DNA of 64,000 nucleotides from Pelagicoccus sp. SDUM812005 (GTDB taxonomy: Bacteria > Verrucomicrobiota > Verrucomicrobiia > Opitutales > Opitutaceae): NCBI RefSeq assembly GCF_031127875.1, contig NZ_JARXIA010000001.1:682001-746000 (forward strand), in the 5' to 3' direction. Each line of letters starts with the position of its first letter. Positions within the stretch are counted from its first letter, which is position 1. The notes beneath the pieces are model-generated. The model searched no databases and had not been told where the DNA came from. It was given only the letters and a program-made list of their open reading frames with translations. This document shows, one piece after another, positions 1-8,632 of the stretch. The translations under genes were made by a program, and so were the position numbers.

Positions 1-1
1 T

Positions 2-424
2 TTCTTGCTCGATGCGGTAAAGGGCTTCGCCGCCACTGCGTGGCCGATCCTGCTGGCCGACCAGACGTTTCACTATGGTTTGGTGGGCCTTGTATTCGCC
101 GTTCTAGGACATTCTTTTTCGCTCTTCACGAAGTTTCGTGGAGGCAAGGGAGTCGCGACCATGCTCGGAGGAGTGGTCGCCTTGATGTACGTAGCCGCTT
201 TGGTGGGCGTACTGGTTTGGCTCGCCGTCTTTTATGCCTCCCGTTACGTGTCGCTGGCATCGATATGCCTAGCGATCAGCTTGCCGATTACGAACCTCGT
301 TATCGGGGCTCCGGCGACCCTCACTTGGGTATCGCTCGCTCTCGGGGCGTTGGTCGTGGTGCGACACAAGGATAACATCGTTCGCCTGATGCGAGGCGAA
401 GAGAATAAATTTGCAAGGAAGTAG
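2..424 (+). CDS. plsY: Glycerol-3-phosphate acyltransferase PlsY, 3' part
   Basis: This is the C-terminal part of the integral membrane acyltransferase that transfers acyl groups from acyl-phosphate to glycerol-3-phosphate, the first step of phospholipid synthesis. The frame is open from the first bases of the window, so the true start lies upstream. The visible part holds the family's signature GHSFSLFTKFRGGKGVAT and several hydrophobic membrane segments, and ends in a basic tail. The stop codon directly abuts the ATG of the homoserine dehydrogenase gene, which suggests cotranscription, although the two are not linked by pathway. The identification from the GHxxSxFxxFxGGKG motif is firm. Confidence 0.93.
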   Translation, partial: FLLDAVKGFAATAWPILLADQTFHYGLVGLVFAVLGHSFSLFTKFRGGKGVATMLGGVVALMYVAALVGVLVWLAVFYASRYVSLASICLAISLPITNLVIGAPATLTWVSLALGALVVVRHKDNIVRLMRGEENKFARK

Positions 425-1744
425 ATGAGTGACCGCGTGATAAAGGTAGGCCTGTGCGGCTTTGGTGTCGTAGGGCAGGGGGTGTTCAATCACCTGCAAA
501 AACGCGAGGATGCATTGAGCGACCAGCTTGGCGCTCGCGTAAAGGTAACGCGTATCGCTGTTCGTGATACCAGCAAGAAGCGCGATTTCGATTTCGACGC
601 GTCGATGCTGACGACCGATCCTGTTTCGATCGCCACCGATCCGGAAGTGGACGTCGTTTGCGAGCTTATGGGCGGAACGGAGTTGGCTCTCGAAGTGACG
701 CTTGCTGCCTTGAAGGCGGGCAAGATCGTCGTTTCGGCCAACAAGGCCCTGATTTGCGACCATGGGGAAACCCTGTTTGCAGCGGCGAAGGAGGGCAACG
801 GACAGTTGCTTTTCGAAGCGAGCGTGGCGGGCGGCATCCCGGTCATCAAGGCGATCAAGGACAGCTTGGTGGTCAATCGCTTCAATAGCATTTACGGCAT
901 CCTCAACGGTACCAGCAACTACATCCTGACTCGCATGACCAACGAAGGCGCGGGGTATCAGGAGATCCTAGCGGAAGCGAAAGCCCTCGGTTACGCGGAG
1001 GCGGACGAATCCTTCGACGTGGACGGCATCGATGCGGCCCACAAGGCCGTGGTCCTCGCTTACCTCGCCTATGGACGTTGGGTGCCGTTCAAGGATTTGC
1101 TGGTGCAAGGTATCGCCGAGGTCACGCAGGCCGACATCGCTTTTGCCAAGGAAAATGGATACGCGATCAAGCTGTTGGCGGTCATCGACGTTGCCCATGC
1201 TTCCGGCAAGCTGTACATTTCGATTCTCCCGACCTTGGTATCCAAAAAGTACGTACTCGGCAGCATCGATGGCGTATTCAATGCGGTTTCCGTTCACGGC
1301 GACGTGGTAGGGGAAACCGTTTACATCGGTCCGGGCGCGGGACGGGATGCGACTGCCAGCGCCGTGATCGCCGATATCGTGGACGCGGCCAAGCTGATCG
1401 TGAACGGCGGCGCGGGACGCTTCATCGACCCGGCCCCTCGCGGTGGCGACCAGATCGAATTGGCCGAGCCCGAGGAGATCAAGTCCCGCTACTACGTGCG
1501 TTTGCAGGTGGCCGACAAGCCTGGCGTGATGGCGGAGGTGACTTCGCTGCTCGCCAAGCACGAGGTTAGCCTCGCCAGCGTGACGCAGAAGGAAGTCGAG
1601 GAAGACGCGACGAGCGCGACCTTGATCGTGACGACCCATGTCACCACTGAACAAGCGATTCTTGAAGCCGTGAAGGCCCTCGAGGAAAGCTCCTGCGTGG
1701 AGGGCAAGCCTTTCACGATGCCTATCAGCAGCTTCGAAGGTTAA
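425..1744 (+). CDS. hom: Homoserine dehydrogenase
   Basis: Reduces aspartate semialdehyde to homoserine in the common path to threonine and methionine. The 439-aa product has the N-terminal nucleotide-binding glycine motif (GLCGFGVVGQG, residues 9-19), the central catalytic domain with the AAHKA segment, and a C-terminal ACT domain from about residue 355 (YYVRLQVADKPGVMAEV). Length and domain order match the monofunctional, feedback-regulated bacterial enzyme. The ATG directly follows the plsY stop. Aspartate kinase and threonine synthase follow, so the operon context agrees with the assignment. The ACT domain suggests allosteric control, usually by threonine in this family. Confidence 0.97.
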   Translation: MSDRVIKVGLCGFGVVGQGVFNHLQKREDALSDQLGARVKVTRIAVRDTSKKRDFDFDASMLTTDPVSIATDPEVDVVCELMGGTELALEVTLAALKAGKIVVSANKALICDHGETLFAAAKEGNGQLLFEASVAGGIPVIKAIKDSLVVNRFNSIYGILNGTSNYILTRMTNEGAGYQEILAEAKALGYAEADESFDVDGIDAAHKAVVLAYLAYGRWVPFKDLLVQGIAEVTQADIAFAKENGYAIKLLAVIDVAHASGKLYISILPTLVSKKYVLGSIDGVFNAVSVHGDVVGETVYIGPGAGRDATASAVIADIVDAAKLIVNGGAGRFIDPAPRGGDQIELAEPEEIKSRYYVRLQVADKPGVMAEVTSLLAKHEVSLASVTQKEVEEDATSATLIVTTHVTTEQAILEAVKALEESSCVEGKPFTMPISSFEG

Positions 1745-1774
1745 GCTGTATTCAATTTTTGGAAGCAAAACGCA

Positions 1775-3001
1775 ATGGCTCGTATAGTTAAAAAATTTGG
1801 CGGCACCTCGGTGGGCGATGTCGATCGCATCAAGAACGTAGCGAACATCATCAAGCAGGATGTCGAGCAAGGGCATCAAGTCGCGGTGGTCGTTTCGGCT
1901 CGCTCGGGCGTGACCAACGAGCTCATCGCTCGCGCGAAGGCGATCAATGAGCAGCCCGACGATCGCGAGATGGACGTGCTGCTCGCGGTAGGCGAGCAGG
2001 AGACGATCGCCCTCACGGCAATGGCTCTGCACGCCTTGGGCATCGATGCGATCTCCATGACCGGCGCCCAAGCCGGTATCAAGACCGATCCCGCCCATAC
2101 CCGGGCCCGTATCGTGAGCATGAGTTGCGAGCGGATCGAAGCGGCCTTGCAGCAAGGCAGTGTCGTTATCGTGGCCGGCTTCCAAGGGGTTAACGACGAA
2201 GGCACGACCACGACTTTGGGACGCGGCGGTTCGGACCTTTCCGCGATCGCTTTGGCCAGCGGCCTGAAGGCTGACCTTTGCCAGATCTATACCGACGTGG
2301 ATGGCGTTTACACGGCGGATCCGCGCATCGTTCCCAAGGCTAGCAAGATCCCGGAAATCAGTTATGAAGAAATGCTCGAGATGGCTAGTCTCGGCACCAA
2401 GGTGATGCAGGCCCGTTCGGTCGAATTCGCAAACAAGTTCAATGTCGTATTCGAAGTACGATCCAGTTTTGACACCTCAATCCCCGGCACAATCGTGAAA
2501 CAGGAAGTAAGCTCAATGGAAGACGTCGTGGTACGCGGCGTGGCGCTCGATCGCAACCAGGCCAAGATCATGGTCAGCAACATCCCAGACAAGCCTGGTT
2601 CGGCAGCTCAAATCTTTGAGGCTCTCGGCAAGGCCAACGTCTGCGTGGACATGATTGTCCAGAACATCGGCCGCAACGGCGTCGCGAACCTGACCTTCAC
2701 GGTGACGCGGGACGACTCCAAGCGCTCCCTCGACGCGGTCGAGAAGGTGCTCAACGAGCTCGGCGGCGGCGAAGTTTCCGTGTTTGGCGAGGTGGTTAAG
2801 CTTTCCGTGGTAGGCATCGGCATGCGCAGCCATTCCGGCGTTGCGAGCAAGTTGTTCAAGTCGCTGGCGGAGGCTAAGTCGAATATCCAGATTATCAGTA
2901 CATCCGAAATCAAGATCTCCGTCGTGATCGACGAAGAGGGCGCGGAAGAGGCTGTTCGCGTGGTGCACAACGCTTTCGGTTTGGATAAGGTAGACGCCTA
3001 A
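1775..3001 (+). CDS. lysC: Aspartate kinase
   Basis: Phosphorylates aspartate, the entry step for lysine, threonine, methionine and diaminopimelate. The 408-aa protein starts MARIVKKFGGTSVGD with the family's KFGGTSV motif (residues 7-13), has the kinase domain to about residue 245, and ends in two ACT domains (one around KIMVSNIPDKPGSA, a second around VVGIGMRSHSGVA). This is the class of monofunctional kinase regulated by lysine and/or threonine. It sits 30 nt after hom and 5 nt before the threonine synthase start. An internal start for a separate beta subunit, as seen in Bacillus and Corynebacterium, is possible but not demonstrated here. Confidence 0.97.
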   Translation: MARIVKKFGGTSVGDVDRIKNVANIIKQDVEQGHQVAVVVSARSGVTNELIARAKAINEQPDDREMDVLLAVGEQETIALTAMALHALGIDAISMTGAQAGIKTDPAHTRARIVSMSCERIEAALQQGSVVIVAGFQGVNDEGTTTTLGRGGSDLSAIALASGLKADLCQIYTDVDGVYTADPRIVPKASKIPEISYEEMLEMASLGTKVMQARSVEFANKFNVVFEVRSSFDTSIPGTIVKQEVSSMEDVVVRGVALDRNQAKIMVSNIPDKPGSAAQIFEALGKANVCVDMIVQNIGRNGVANLTFTVTRDDSKRSLDAVEKVLNELGGGEVSVFGEVVKLSVVGIGMRSHSGVASKLFKSLAEAKSNIQIISTSEIKISVVIDEEGAEEAVRVVHNAFGLDKVDA

Positions 3002-3006
3002 CGCTC

Positions 3007-4365
3007 GTGAAATTCGTAAGCACTAGAGGACAGACGGAGCCGCATAGCTTTTCCGAAGCGGTCAAGATCGGGCTCGCTCCCGACAAGGGCTTGTTCGTGC
3101 CCGAGAAGATGCCCGACCTAAGCGCGGAGATTCCGACTTGGGAAGGATTGTCGTATCCGGAATTGTGCTACGAATTTTTCAAGCACTTCGCCACCGATAT
3201 TCCGCAGGCGGAACTGAAGGCTCTCGTCGAGAAGGCCTATAGCCGTTTCGACCACGCGGAGCACGCTCCCTTGGTCAAGTTGAGCGAAAAGCTCTACGTG
3301 CAAGAGTTGTTTCACGGTCCGACCTTAGCATTCAAGGATTTCGCCCTGCAGTTGCTCGGGTGCCTCTACGAGCGTCAAGTGGCTGCTACCGGCGAGAGCA
3401 TCAACGTGCTCGGCGCTACCTCGGGAGACACCGGAGCGGCGGCCATCAACGGGCTGTTGGGCAAGAAGGGCGTCAACATTTTCATCCTGTACCCGGACGG
3501 TCGCGTCTCTCCTTTGCAGGAGCGGCAGATGACCTGCTTGGATGAGGACAATGTTTTTCCGCTTTGCATCAAGGGCAGTTTCGACGATGCCCAAGCGGCA
3601 TTGAAGGAAGTTTTCGGCGACAAGGCATTTAGCCAGGAGGTCCACCTTTCTGCGGTGAACTCCATCAACCTCGCCCGCATATTGGCGCAGTGCGTCTACT
3701 ACATCTACGCGTACTTGAAATTGCCGGCTGAGCGTCGCGAGCGGGCCACCTTCGTGGTGCCTACGGGCAATTTCGGCAACGTGCTGGCGGGCTGGATGGC
3801 TTCCCGCATGGGCATGATCGTGGACGGCTTCCGGGTGGCGACCAACCAGAACGATATCCTGCATCGCTTCTTCGATGCGGGCGACTATTCGGTAGGCGAC
3901 GTGCAGCCCAGCCACGCTCCCTCCATGGATATCCAGGTCGCTTCGAACTTCGAGCGCTTCCTATACTTTTCCCTCGGCGGCAACGCCGACATGACGCGCG
4001 AGATCATGGAAGGCTTCAAGCGGGATGGAAGCTTCCAGGTGGGCGGCATGGCGATCACGGAGTTCATGACGAGCACCCGTATGGACGACGCGGAGATCGC
4101 GAAAACCATTTCCGAAGTGTATCGCGTTTATAACTACACGGCAGATCCGCACACCGCTTGCGGTTTCAAGGATCTGGACAAGCTCGAGACGGCGGTTGTG
4201 CTTTCAACGGCGCATCCGGCCAAGTTTCCGGATGTAGTAAAGGAATGCACTGGCGTGGAGCCGACGCATCCCAGCCTCGAAGCCTTGAAGTCGAAGGAGA
4301 TTCGCAAGTTCTCCGTCGCTCCGGACGAAGCCTCGATCAAGGCCTTTATCCGCTCCAAGCAATAG
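3007..4365 (+). CDS. thrC: Threonine synthase
   Basis: PLP enzyme that converts O-phosphohomoserine to threonine. The 452-aa protein starts from a GTG codon 5 nt after lysC; no nearer ATG keeps the conserved N-terminus MKFVSTRGQTEPHSFSEAV. The PLP-binding lysine is K110 in GPTLAFKDFA, followed by the SGDTGAAA phosphate-binding segment. The length fits the long (fungal and proteobacterial) threonine synthase class. Homoserine kinase (thrB) is not in the window, so the phosphorylation step must be encoded elsewhere. Codon use and spacing show it is cotranscribed with hom and lysC. Confidence 0.97.
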   Translation: MKFVSTRGQTEPHSFSEAVKIGLAPDKGLFVPEKMPDLSAEIPTWEGLSYPELCYEFFKHFATDIPQAELKALVEKAYSRFDHAEHAPLVKLSEKLYVQELFHGPTLAFKDFALQLLGCLYERQVAATGESINVLGATSGDTGAAAINGLLGKKGVNIFILYPDGRVSPLQERQMTCLDEDNVFPLCIKGSFDDAQAALKEVFGDKAFSQEVHLSAVNSINLARILAQCVYYIYAYLKLPAERRERATFVVPTGNFGNVLAGWMASRMGMIVDGFRVATNQNDILHRFFDAGDYSVGDVQPSHAPSMDIQVASNFERFLYFSLGGNADMTREIMEGFKRDGSFQVGGMAITEFMTSTRMDDAEIAKTISEVYRVYNYTADPHTACGFKDLDKLETAVVLSTAHPAKFPDVVKECTGVEPTHPSLEALKSKEIRKFSVAPDEASIKAFIRSKQ

Positions 4366-4409
4366 CTGCCCCTTTTTTCCTCAGATTTCCCTTTCAATCG
4401 GTTTTTATT

Positions 4410-5993
4410 ATGAGCAAGCCAACGATACTAATGTACGATACCACGTTGCGAGACGGCACCCAAGGTGAGGGCGTCTCCTTTTCTGTGACGGACAAGCTCC
4501 GCATTGCGGAGAAGTTCGACCAGTTCGGTATTGATTATATTGAAGGCGGATGGCCTGGATCGAACCCGCGCGACATGGCCTTCTTCGAAGAGGCGAAGAA
4601 GCTCAAGCTCAAGCACGCGAAAATCGCAGCCTTCGGCTCCACGCGGCGGGCGAACCTGAAGGCGGAGGAAGACCCGCAGCTGCAGACTTTGATCGATGCC
4701 GGAACTCCCGTGGTTACCATCTTTGGCAAGACCTGGCTCTTGCACGTGACGGAAGTCATTCGCGTGGCTCCGGAAGAGAACTTGGCGATGATCGAGGACA
4801 GCGTGCGTTTCCTGAAGGACAAGGGCCGCGAAGTGATCTACGACGCGGAGCATTTCTACGACGGCTACGTCGACAGTCCGGACTACGCGATGAAGACGCT
4901 CGAGGCTGCGGTACGCGGCGGAGCGGACAACCTGACCCTTTGCGATACCAACGGGGGCAAGCTCGTGAGCGAGCTGCAGGAGATCACCAAGGCAGTCGTG
5001 GAGCGTTTTCCGAATGTCGCGGTTGGCGTGCATTGCCATAACGACTCGGGGCTTGGCGTAGCGCTTTCGCTCGGCGGCGTCGACGCGGGGGCTACGCTGG
5101 TACAAGGAACGTTTAATGGTTACGGCGAGCGCGTCGGTAATGCCAATCTCACTACGATCATCCCGAACATCTCCTTGAAGATGGGGTACCCGCTCAATTG
5201 CGCCGAGAACCTCAAGCGCTTGCGGGAGCTTTCGATGTTTATCGCGGATCTCGCCAACTTGGAGCACGACGGCAAGGCGCCGTTCGTCGGCCTGTCGGCC
5301 TTCACGCACAAGGGCGGGGCTCACGCGGACGCGACCAAGAAGGTTAGCTACAGCTACGAGCACGTTGATCCCACCAAGGTCGGCAACAAGCAACGCGTGC
5401 TTGTATCCGATATGGCAGGACGCAGCAGTTTGTTGATGAAGGCTCAGGAGCTTGGCTTCGATATCGACCGCGATTCGCCGGAGACCAAGATCATTATCGA
5501 GAAGCTCAAGGAGTTGGAGTACAACGGTTACGAATTTGAATCTGCCGACGGTTCCTTGCGCCTGCTGCTCGATCGTCTCACCAACAAGCACAAGTCGCAC
5601 TTCGAATTCGAAGGCTACCGCGTGATCGTGGAAAAGCGTTCCAAGGACGAAGATCCGATGTCGGAAGCGACGATCAAGGTGAAGGTCGACGGCGAGCCGC
5701 GCTACGTGGTTGCGGAAGATCCCGGTCCGGTGGGAGCTCTCGACAAGGCCCTGCGCGTGGCTTTGCGCGACGCGTTCCCGAACTTGGCGGAGTTGACCCT
5801 TAAGGACTACAAGGTGCGCATCCTCGATTCGAAGGAAGGCGTGGAAGCCAAGACTCGCGTGCTCATCGAATCGAGCGACGGAGAAGAGCTTTGGGGCACG
5901 GTCGGGGCTTCGAACAATATCATCGAAGCGAGTTGGCAGGCCATCCGCGACGCGGTGGAGTACAAGATCCTGCTGGACGACTCGAAGGCCTAG
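4410..5993 (+). CDS. cimA: (R)-citramalate synthase
   Basis: Condenses pyruvate with acetyl-CoA to citramalate, opening a threonine-independent route to 2-oxobutyrate and isoleucine. The 527-aa product starts MSKPTILMYDTTLRDGTQGEG, the HMGL-like TIM-barrel signature, with the metal-binding VHCHND segment further on, and ends in a LeuA-type allosteric dimer domain (from about residue 405). The frame is open for 252 nt upstream inside thrC, but that extension is not family-like, so ATG 4410 is the start. Its place at the end of a threonine operon is notable, because both enzymes feed isoleucine. Isopropylmalate synthase is the nearest alternative; the N-terminus and length favour CimA. Confidence 0.93.
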   Translation: MSKPTILMYDTTLRDGTQGEGVSFSVTDKLRIAEKFDQFGIDYIEGGWPGSNPRDMAFFEEAKKLKLKHAKIAAFGSTRRANLKAEEDPQLQTLIDAGTPVVTIFGKTWLLHVTEVIRVAPEENLAMIEDSVRFLKDKGREVIYDAEHFYDGYVDSPDYAMKTLEAAVRGGADNLTLCDTNGGKLVSELQEITKAVVERFPNVAVGVHCHNDSGLGVALSLGGVDAGATLVQGTFNGYGERVGNANLTTIIPNISLKMGYPLNCAENLKRLRELSMFIADLANLEHDGKAPFVGLSAFTHKGGAHADATKKVSYSYEHVDPTKVGNKQRVLVSDMAGRSSLLMKAQELGFDIDRDSPETKIIIEKLKELEYNGYEFESADGSLRLLLDRLTNKHKSHFEFEGYRVIVEKRSKDEDPMSEATIKVKVDGEPRYVVAEDPGPVGALDKALRVALRDAFPNLAELTLKDYKVRILDSKEGVEAKTRVLIESSDGEELWGTVGASNNIIEASWQAIRDAVEYKILLDDSKA

Positions 5994-6017
5994 CTTCCGG
6001 CCACGGTTTTAAACAAG

Positions 6018-6051
6018 AAAAGGCGACTGATTTTCATCAGTCGCCTTTTTT
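6018..6051 (+). terminator. Rho-independent terminator after cimA
   Basis: A 13-bp perfect stem (arm AAAAGGCGACTGA, loop TTTTCA) is followed by a run of T. It ends the amino-acid operon. The flanking A-run means it may also work for the convergent sulP transcript. Confidence 0.93.
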
Positions 6052-6075
6052 CGTATTCGCTTAGCAGCGAAGGCT

Positions 6076-7599
6076 CTAGTCCTTGCGGCCGAGGTTAGCC
6101 ACGTTGTAGTGCGGATCCTCGAGGACGTTTACCTCGACCATGTCCGAGGCATTGCTGAGAAGATTGCGGCACTCGGGGCTTAGGTGGCGAAGGTGCAAGC
6201 GCTTGCCTGCCTTGCGGTAGCGTTCGGTGAGGGCGCTGATGGCCTCGAGTCCGCTATGGTCCCAGACGCGGGAGTGGATGAAGTCGATGATGACGTCGTC
6301 AGGGTCTTCGGCCGGCTTGAAGATGTCCTGGAAATGCTGGACGGAGCCGAAGAAGAGCGGGCCGTGCAGGTCGTACTCCTTGCTGCCTTCCGCTGTATTC
6401 TTAACTTCGATACGGATGTGGCGTGCGTTCTCCCAAGCGAAGACGAGGGCCGCGATGATGACGCCGATGAAGACGGCGAGGGCAAGGTTGTCGGTGAAGA
6501 CCGTGATGGCCGAAACGGCGACTAGGACGAAGGCGTCGGATTTCGGAATCTTGCGGATGATGCGGAAGCTCGACCATTCGAAGGTGCCGATTACGACCAT
6601 GAACATGACGCCGGTCAGGGCCGCGATGGGGATCATCTCGATGTAGTCGGAGACGAAGAGGATGAAGCAAAGCAGGAAGAGGGCGGCGCTGATGCCGGAG
6701 AGCCGGCCGCGGCCGCCGGAGCGGATGTTGATCATGGATTGGCCGATCATGGCGCAGCCACCCATGCCGCCGAACATGCCGGTGACAACGTTGGCGACGC
6801 CTTGGCCGACGCACTCGACGTTGCCCTTGCCGCGGGTTTCTGTCATTTCGTCGATCAGCTGCAGGGTCATGAGCGACTCGATCAGTCCCACCATGGCCAT
6901 GATGAAGGCGGTGGGGAAAATGATTTGGAAGGTTTCCCAGTTGAGCGGGACGTTGAGCGTGAAGAGGCGGGGCAGGCCGCCGGCGATTTCCGCCTTGTCG
7001 CCTACGGTTACGGTATCCAAGCCGGAGAAGATGACCACGAGGCTCACCACTACGATGCCAGCGAGGGTGGAGGGGATGGCCTTGGTAAGCTTAGGCAGGA
7101 ATTGGATGATGACCATGGTGAGGGCCGCCAGGCCGAGCGTGATCCAGAGCTCCGAACCGGAAATCCATTCACCGGTCTCGGTCTTGAAGCTGCTGAACTG
7201 GGCCATGAGGATGACGATGGCCAAGCCGTTGACGAAGCCGAGCATGACGGGATGGGGAATCAGCCTCACGAAACGTCCCAGCTTCAGCACGCCGCAGAGG
7301 ATCTGGATGATGCCCATCAGGATGACGGCGGGAAAGAGGTAGTCCACGCCATGCTGGGAAACGAGGGCGACGATGACCACGGCGATGGCGCCGGTGGCTC
7401 CGGAGATCATGCCCGGACGTCCGCCGATGGTCGCAGTCACGAGTCCGATGATGAACGCTGCGTATAGGCCGACGAGGGGATCGACTCCTGCGACGAAGGC
7501 GAAGGCGACGGCCTCCGGCACGAGGGCCAGGGCGACGGTCAGCCCGGACAGCAGGTCGTCCTTGGCGTTGTTGGTGCGTTTGATGATGAGATCGAACAT
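6076..7599 (-). CDS. SulP-family anion transporter with STAS domain
   Basis: Inner-membrane anion carrier of the SulP (SLC26-like) family. The 507-aa protein has about 10-12 hydrophobic segments starting with [17 protein letters not shown], the conserved Q/VPE-A signature region of SulP proteins, and a cytoplasmic STAS domain in the last 90 residues ([18 protein letters not shown]). The substrate cannot be read from sequence; sulfate, bicarbonate or another small anion are all possible. It is monocistronic, converging on the cimA terminator. A sulfate role would fit the sulfatases of the window but is speculative. Confidence 0.9.
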   Translation of the reverse strand: MFDLIIKRTNNAKDDLLSGLTVALALVPEAVAFAFVAGVDPLVGLYAAFIIGLVTATIGGRPGMISGATGAIAVVIVALVSQHGVDYLFPAVILMGIIQILCGVLKLGRFVRLIPHPVMLGFVNGLAIVILMAQFSSFKTETGEWISGSELWITLGLAALTMVIIQFLPKLTKAIPSTLAGIVVVSLVVIFSGLDTVTVGDKAEIAGGLPRLFTLNVPLNWETFQIIFPTAFIMAMVGLIESLMTLQLIDEMTETRGKGNVECVGQGVANVVTGMFGGMGGCAMIGQSMINIRSGGRGRLSGISAALFLLCFILFVSDYIEMIPIAALTGVMFMVVIGTFEWSSFRIIRKIPKSDAFVLVAVSAITVFTDNLALAVFIGVIIAALVFAWENARHIRIEVKNTAEGSKEYDLHGPLFFGSVQHFQDIFKPAEDPDDVIIDFIHSRVWDHSGLEAISALTERYRKAGKRLHLRHLSPECRNLLSNASDMVEVNVLEDPHYNVANLGRKD

Positions 7600-7950
7600 G
7601 GTTTGTTGGCGTTGTTGTTGCTCGAGTTTTCGAGCGCTCAGTCGAGAATGGCAGCGTAGGGATGCGTTTCCCCCGCGCGTTTTCTAGCTAAAGGAAGCCG
7701 CAAGGGGTAGCCGCGCGCAGCTTTGCGTCAATCACCTTCGGTCGCTTTTCGCTCTCGTTCGTATTGTATTCCGTGCCGTTTCTGCAATTTCCGGATTCCA
7801 GAAGGGGTTTTACAAATAGCATTTATTTAACATATATTTTTTAAAATACCATTGTCTCGGCTTTACCGAAGCTTCAGAAACCTAGCCATCGCCTGTCCTT
7901 AAAGAAATAAACCTAGGGTTTATCATTTCGTTGTGTCTGTATCACCCCAC
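7600..7950. other. Divergent intergenic region sulP / response regulator
   Basis: No credible coding sequence was found here. It holds a short hairpin near the sulP start (arms GCTCGA and TCGAGC at 7620-7625 and 7630-7635). An AT-rich stretch at about 7810-7855 is the likely promoter area. A 17-bp inverted repeat lies close to the regulator start. Confidence 0.6.
7907..7923. promoter_or_regulatory. 17-bp inverted repeat, operator candidate
   Basis: Perfect arms ATAAACC and GGTTTAT flank a TAG centre, 27 nt before the ATG at 7951. The position and symmetry suit a dimeric DNA-binding protein, possibly the adjacent LuxR-type regulator acting on its own gene. Function is inferred only. Confidence 0.45.
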
Positions 7951-8598
7951 ATGAATAATTTGTACATCGTCGACGGTCAAAAGACTGTCTGCCAGATGCT
8001 TGCCGAAAGTCTAAGATCTCGTGGGTTCGAGGTTGTCGGGACCTCGGACAAGATCGCCGGAGTGGTCGACGAGATCGCTGAAACGCAACCCAAGATGCTT
8101 ATCTTGGAGATGAACTTGCCGGACGGGCGCGGCGCGGACCTGATCGCGAAGGTCCGTTCGCGGTTTCCGGACATGCGTTTTCTCGTCTTTTCCGACACTA
8201 AGCTGAGCGAGAGCATCAAGGCCTGTTTGCAGGCGGGCGCCCATGGATTCGTGGAGAAGTCGGTCGACTTCGAAATGTTTATGAACGCGGTGAAGATCGT
8301 GGACGAGGGTGGCTGTTTCTTCGGCTTCAACATTACGGAGGTGCTGCGCTCGGTGGTGAGCGACAACAAGAAGTCCAATCAGTACAACGACAACCTGACC
8401 CATCGCGAGCGGGAGGTGCTCCAGTTGATTGCCCAGGGCAACAGCAACAAGGACATCGCCGCCAAGCTGGAGCTCAGCGTGAAGACGGTGGACAACCATC
8501 GCTGCAGCATGATGCGGAAGCTGGACTTGCACAACGTGGCGACGATCACGCGCTACGCGATCGAGCACCGCCTCATTCCGGTCAACTTCGTCGAGTAA
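7951..8598 (+). CDS. LuxR/NarL-type response regulator with Asp-to-Glu receiver
   Basis: Two-domain transcription regulator of 215 aa: CheY-like receiver (about 1-120) and C-terminal LuxR helix-turn-helix (LTHREREVLQLIAQGNSNKDIAAKL). The receiver is unusual. The phosphoacceptor position in ILEMNLPDG is Glu53 (GAG at 8107-8109) instead of Asp, and the N-terminal acidic pair is reduced to D8-G9. The conserved Lys (VEKS) is kept. Such receivers are often phosphorylation-independent, and Glu can mimic the phosphorylated state. No kinase gene is adjacent. The ATG at 7951 is preferred over an in-frame GTG at 7933, because MNNLYIVDG is a typical receiver start; neither has a clear Shine-Dalgarno. 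Confidence 0.9.
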   Translation: MNNLYIVDGQKTVCQMLAESLRSRGFEVVGTSDKIAGVVDEIAETQPKMLILEMNLPDGRGADLIAKVRSRFPDMRFLVFSDTKLSESIKACLQAGAHGFVEKSVDFEMFMNAVKIVDEGGCFFGFNITEVLRSVVSDNKKSNQYNDNLTHREREVLQLIAQGNSNKDIAAKLELSVKTVDNHRCSMMRKLDLHNVATITRYAIEHRLIPVNFVE

Positions 8599-8617
8599 TC
8601 GCCCCGGGAGCGATTTT
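8597..8617. terminator. Weak hairpin between convergent genes
   Basis: A 6-bp stem (AATCGC / GCGATT) with a 7-nt loop and a TTTT tail lies between the regulator and the pta 3' end. It is short, so a terminator role is only possible. Confidence 0.35.
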
Positions 8618-8632
8618 GTAGGAGTCGTACAG

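Noticed and set aside
968-2185. 405-codon open frame on the minus strand opposite hom and lysC
   Set aside because: It runs fully antisense to two firmly identified enzymes, and its composition (His- and Arg-rich) is a shadow of their GC-rich codon use.
4158-4409. Upstream extension of the citramalate synthase frame
   Set aside because: It overlaps the 3' end of threonine synthase in another frame and adds sequence unlike CimA; the ATG at 4410 gives the conserved N-terminus.
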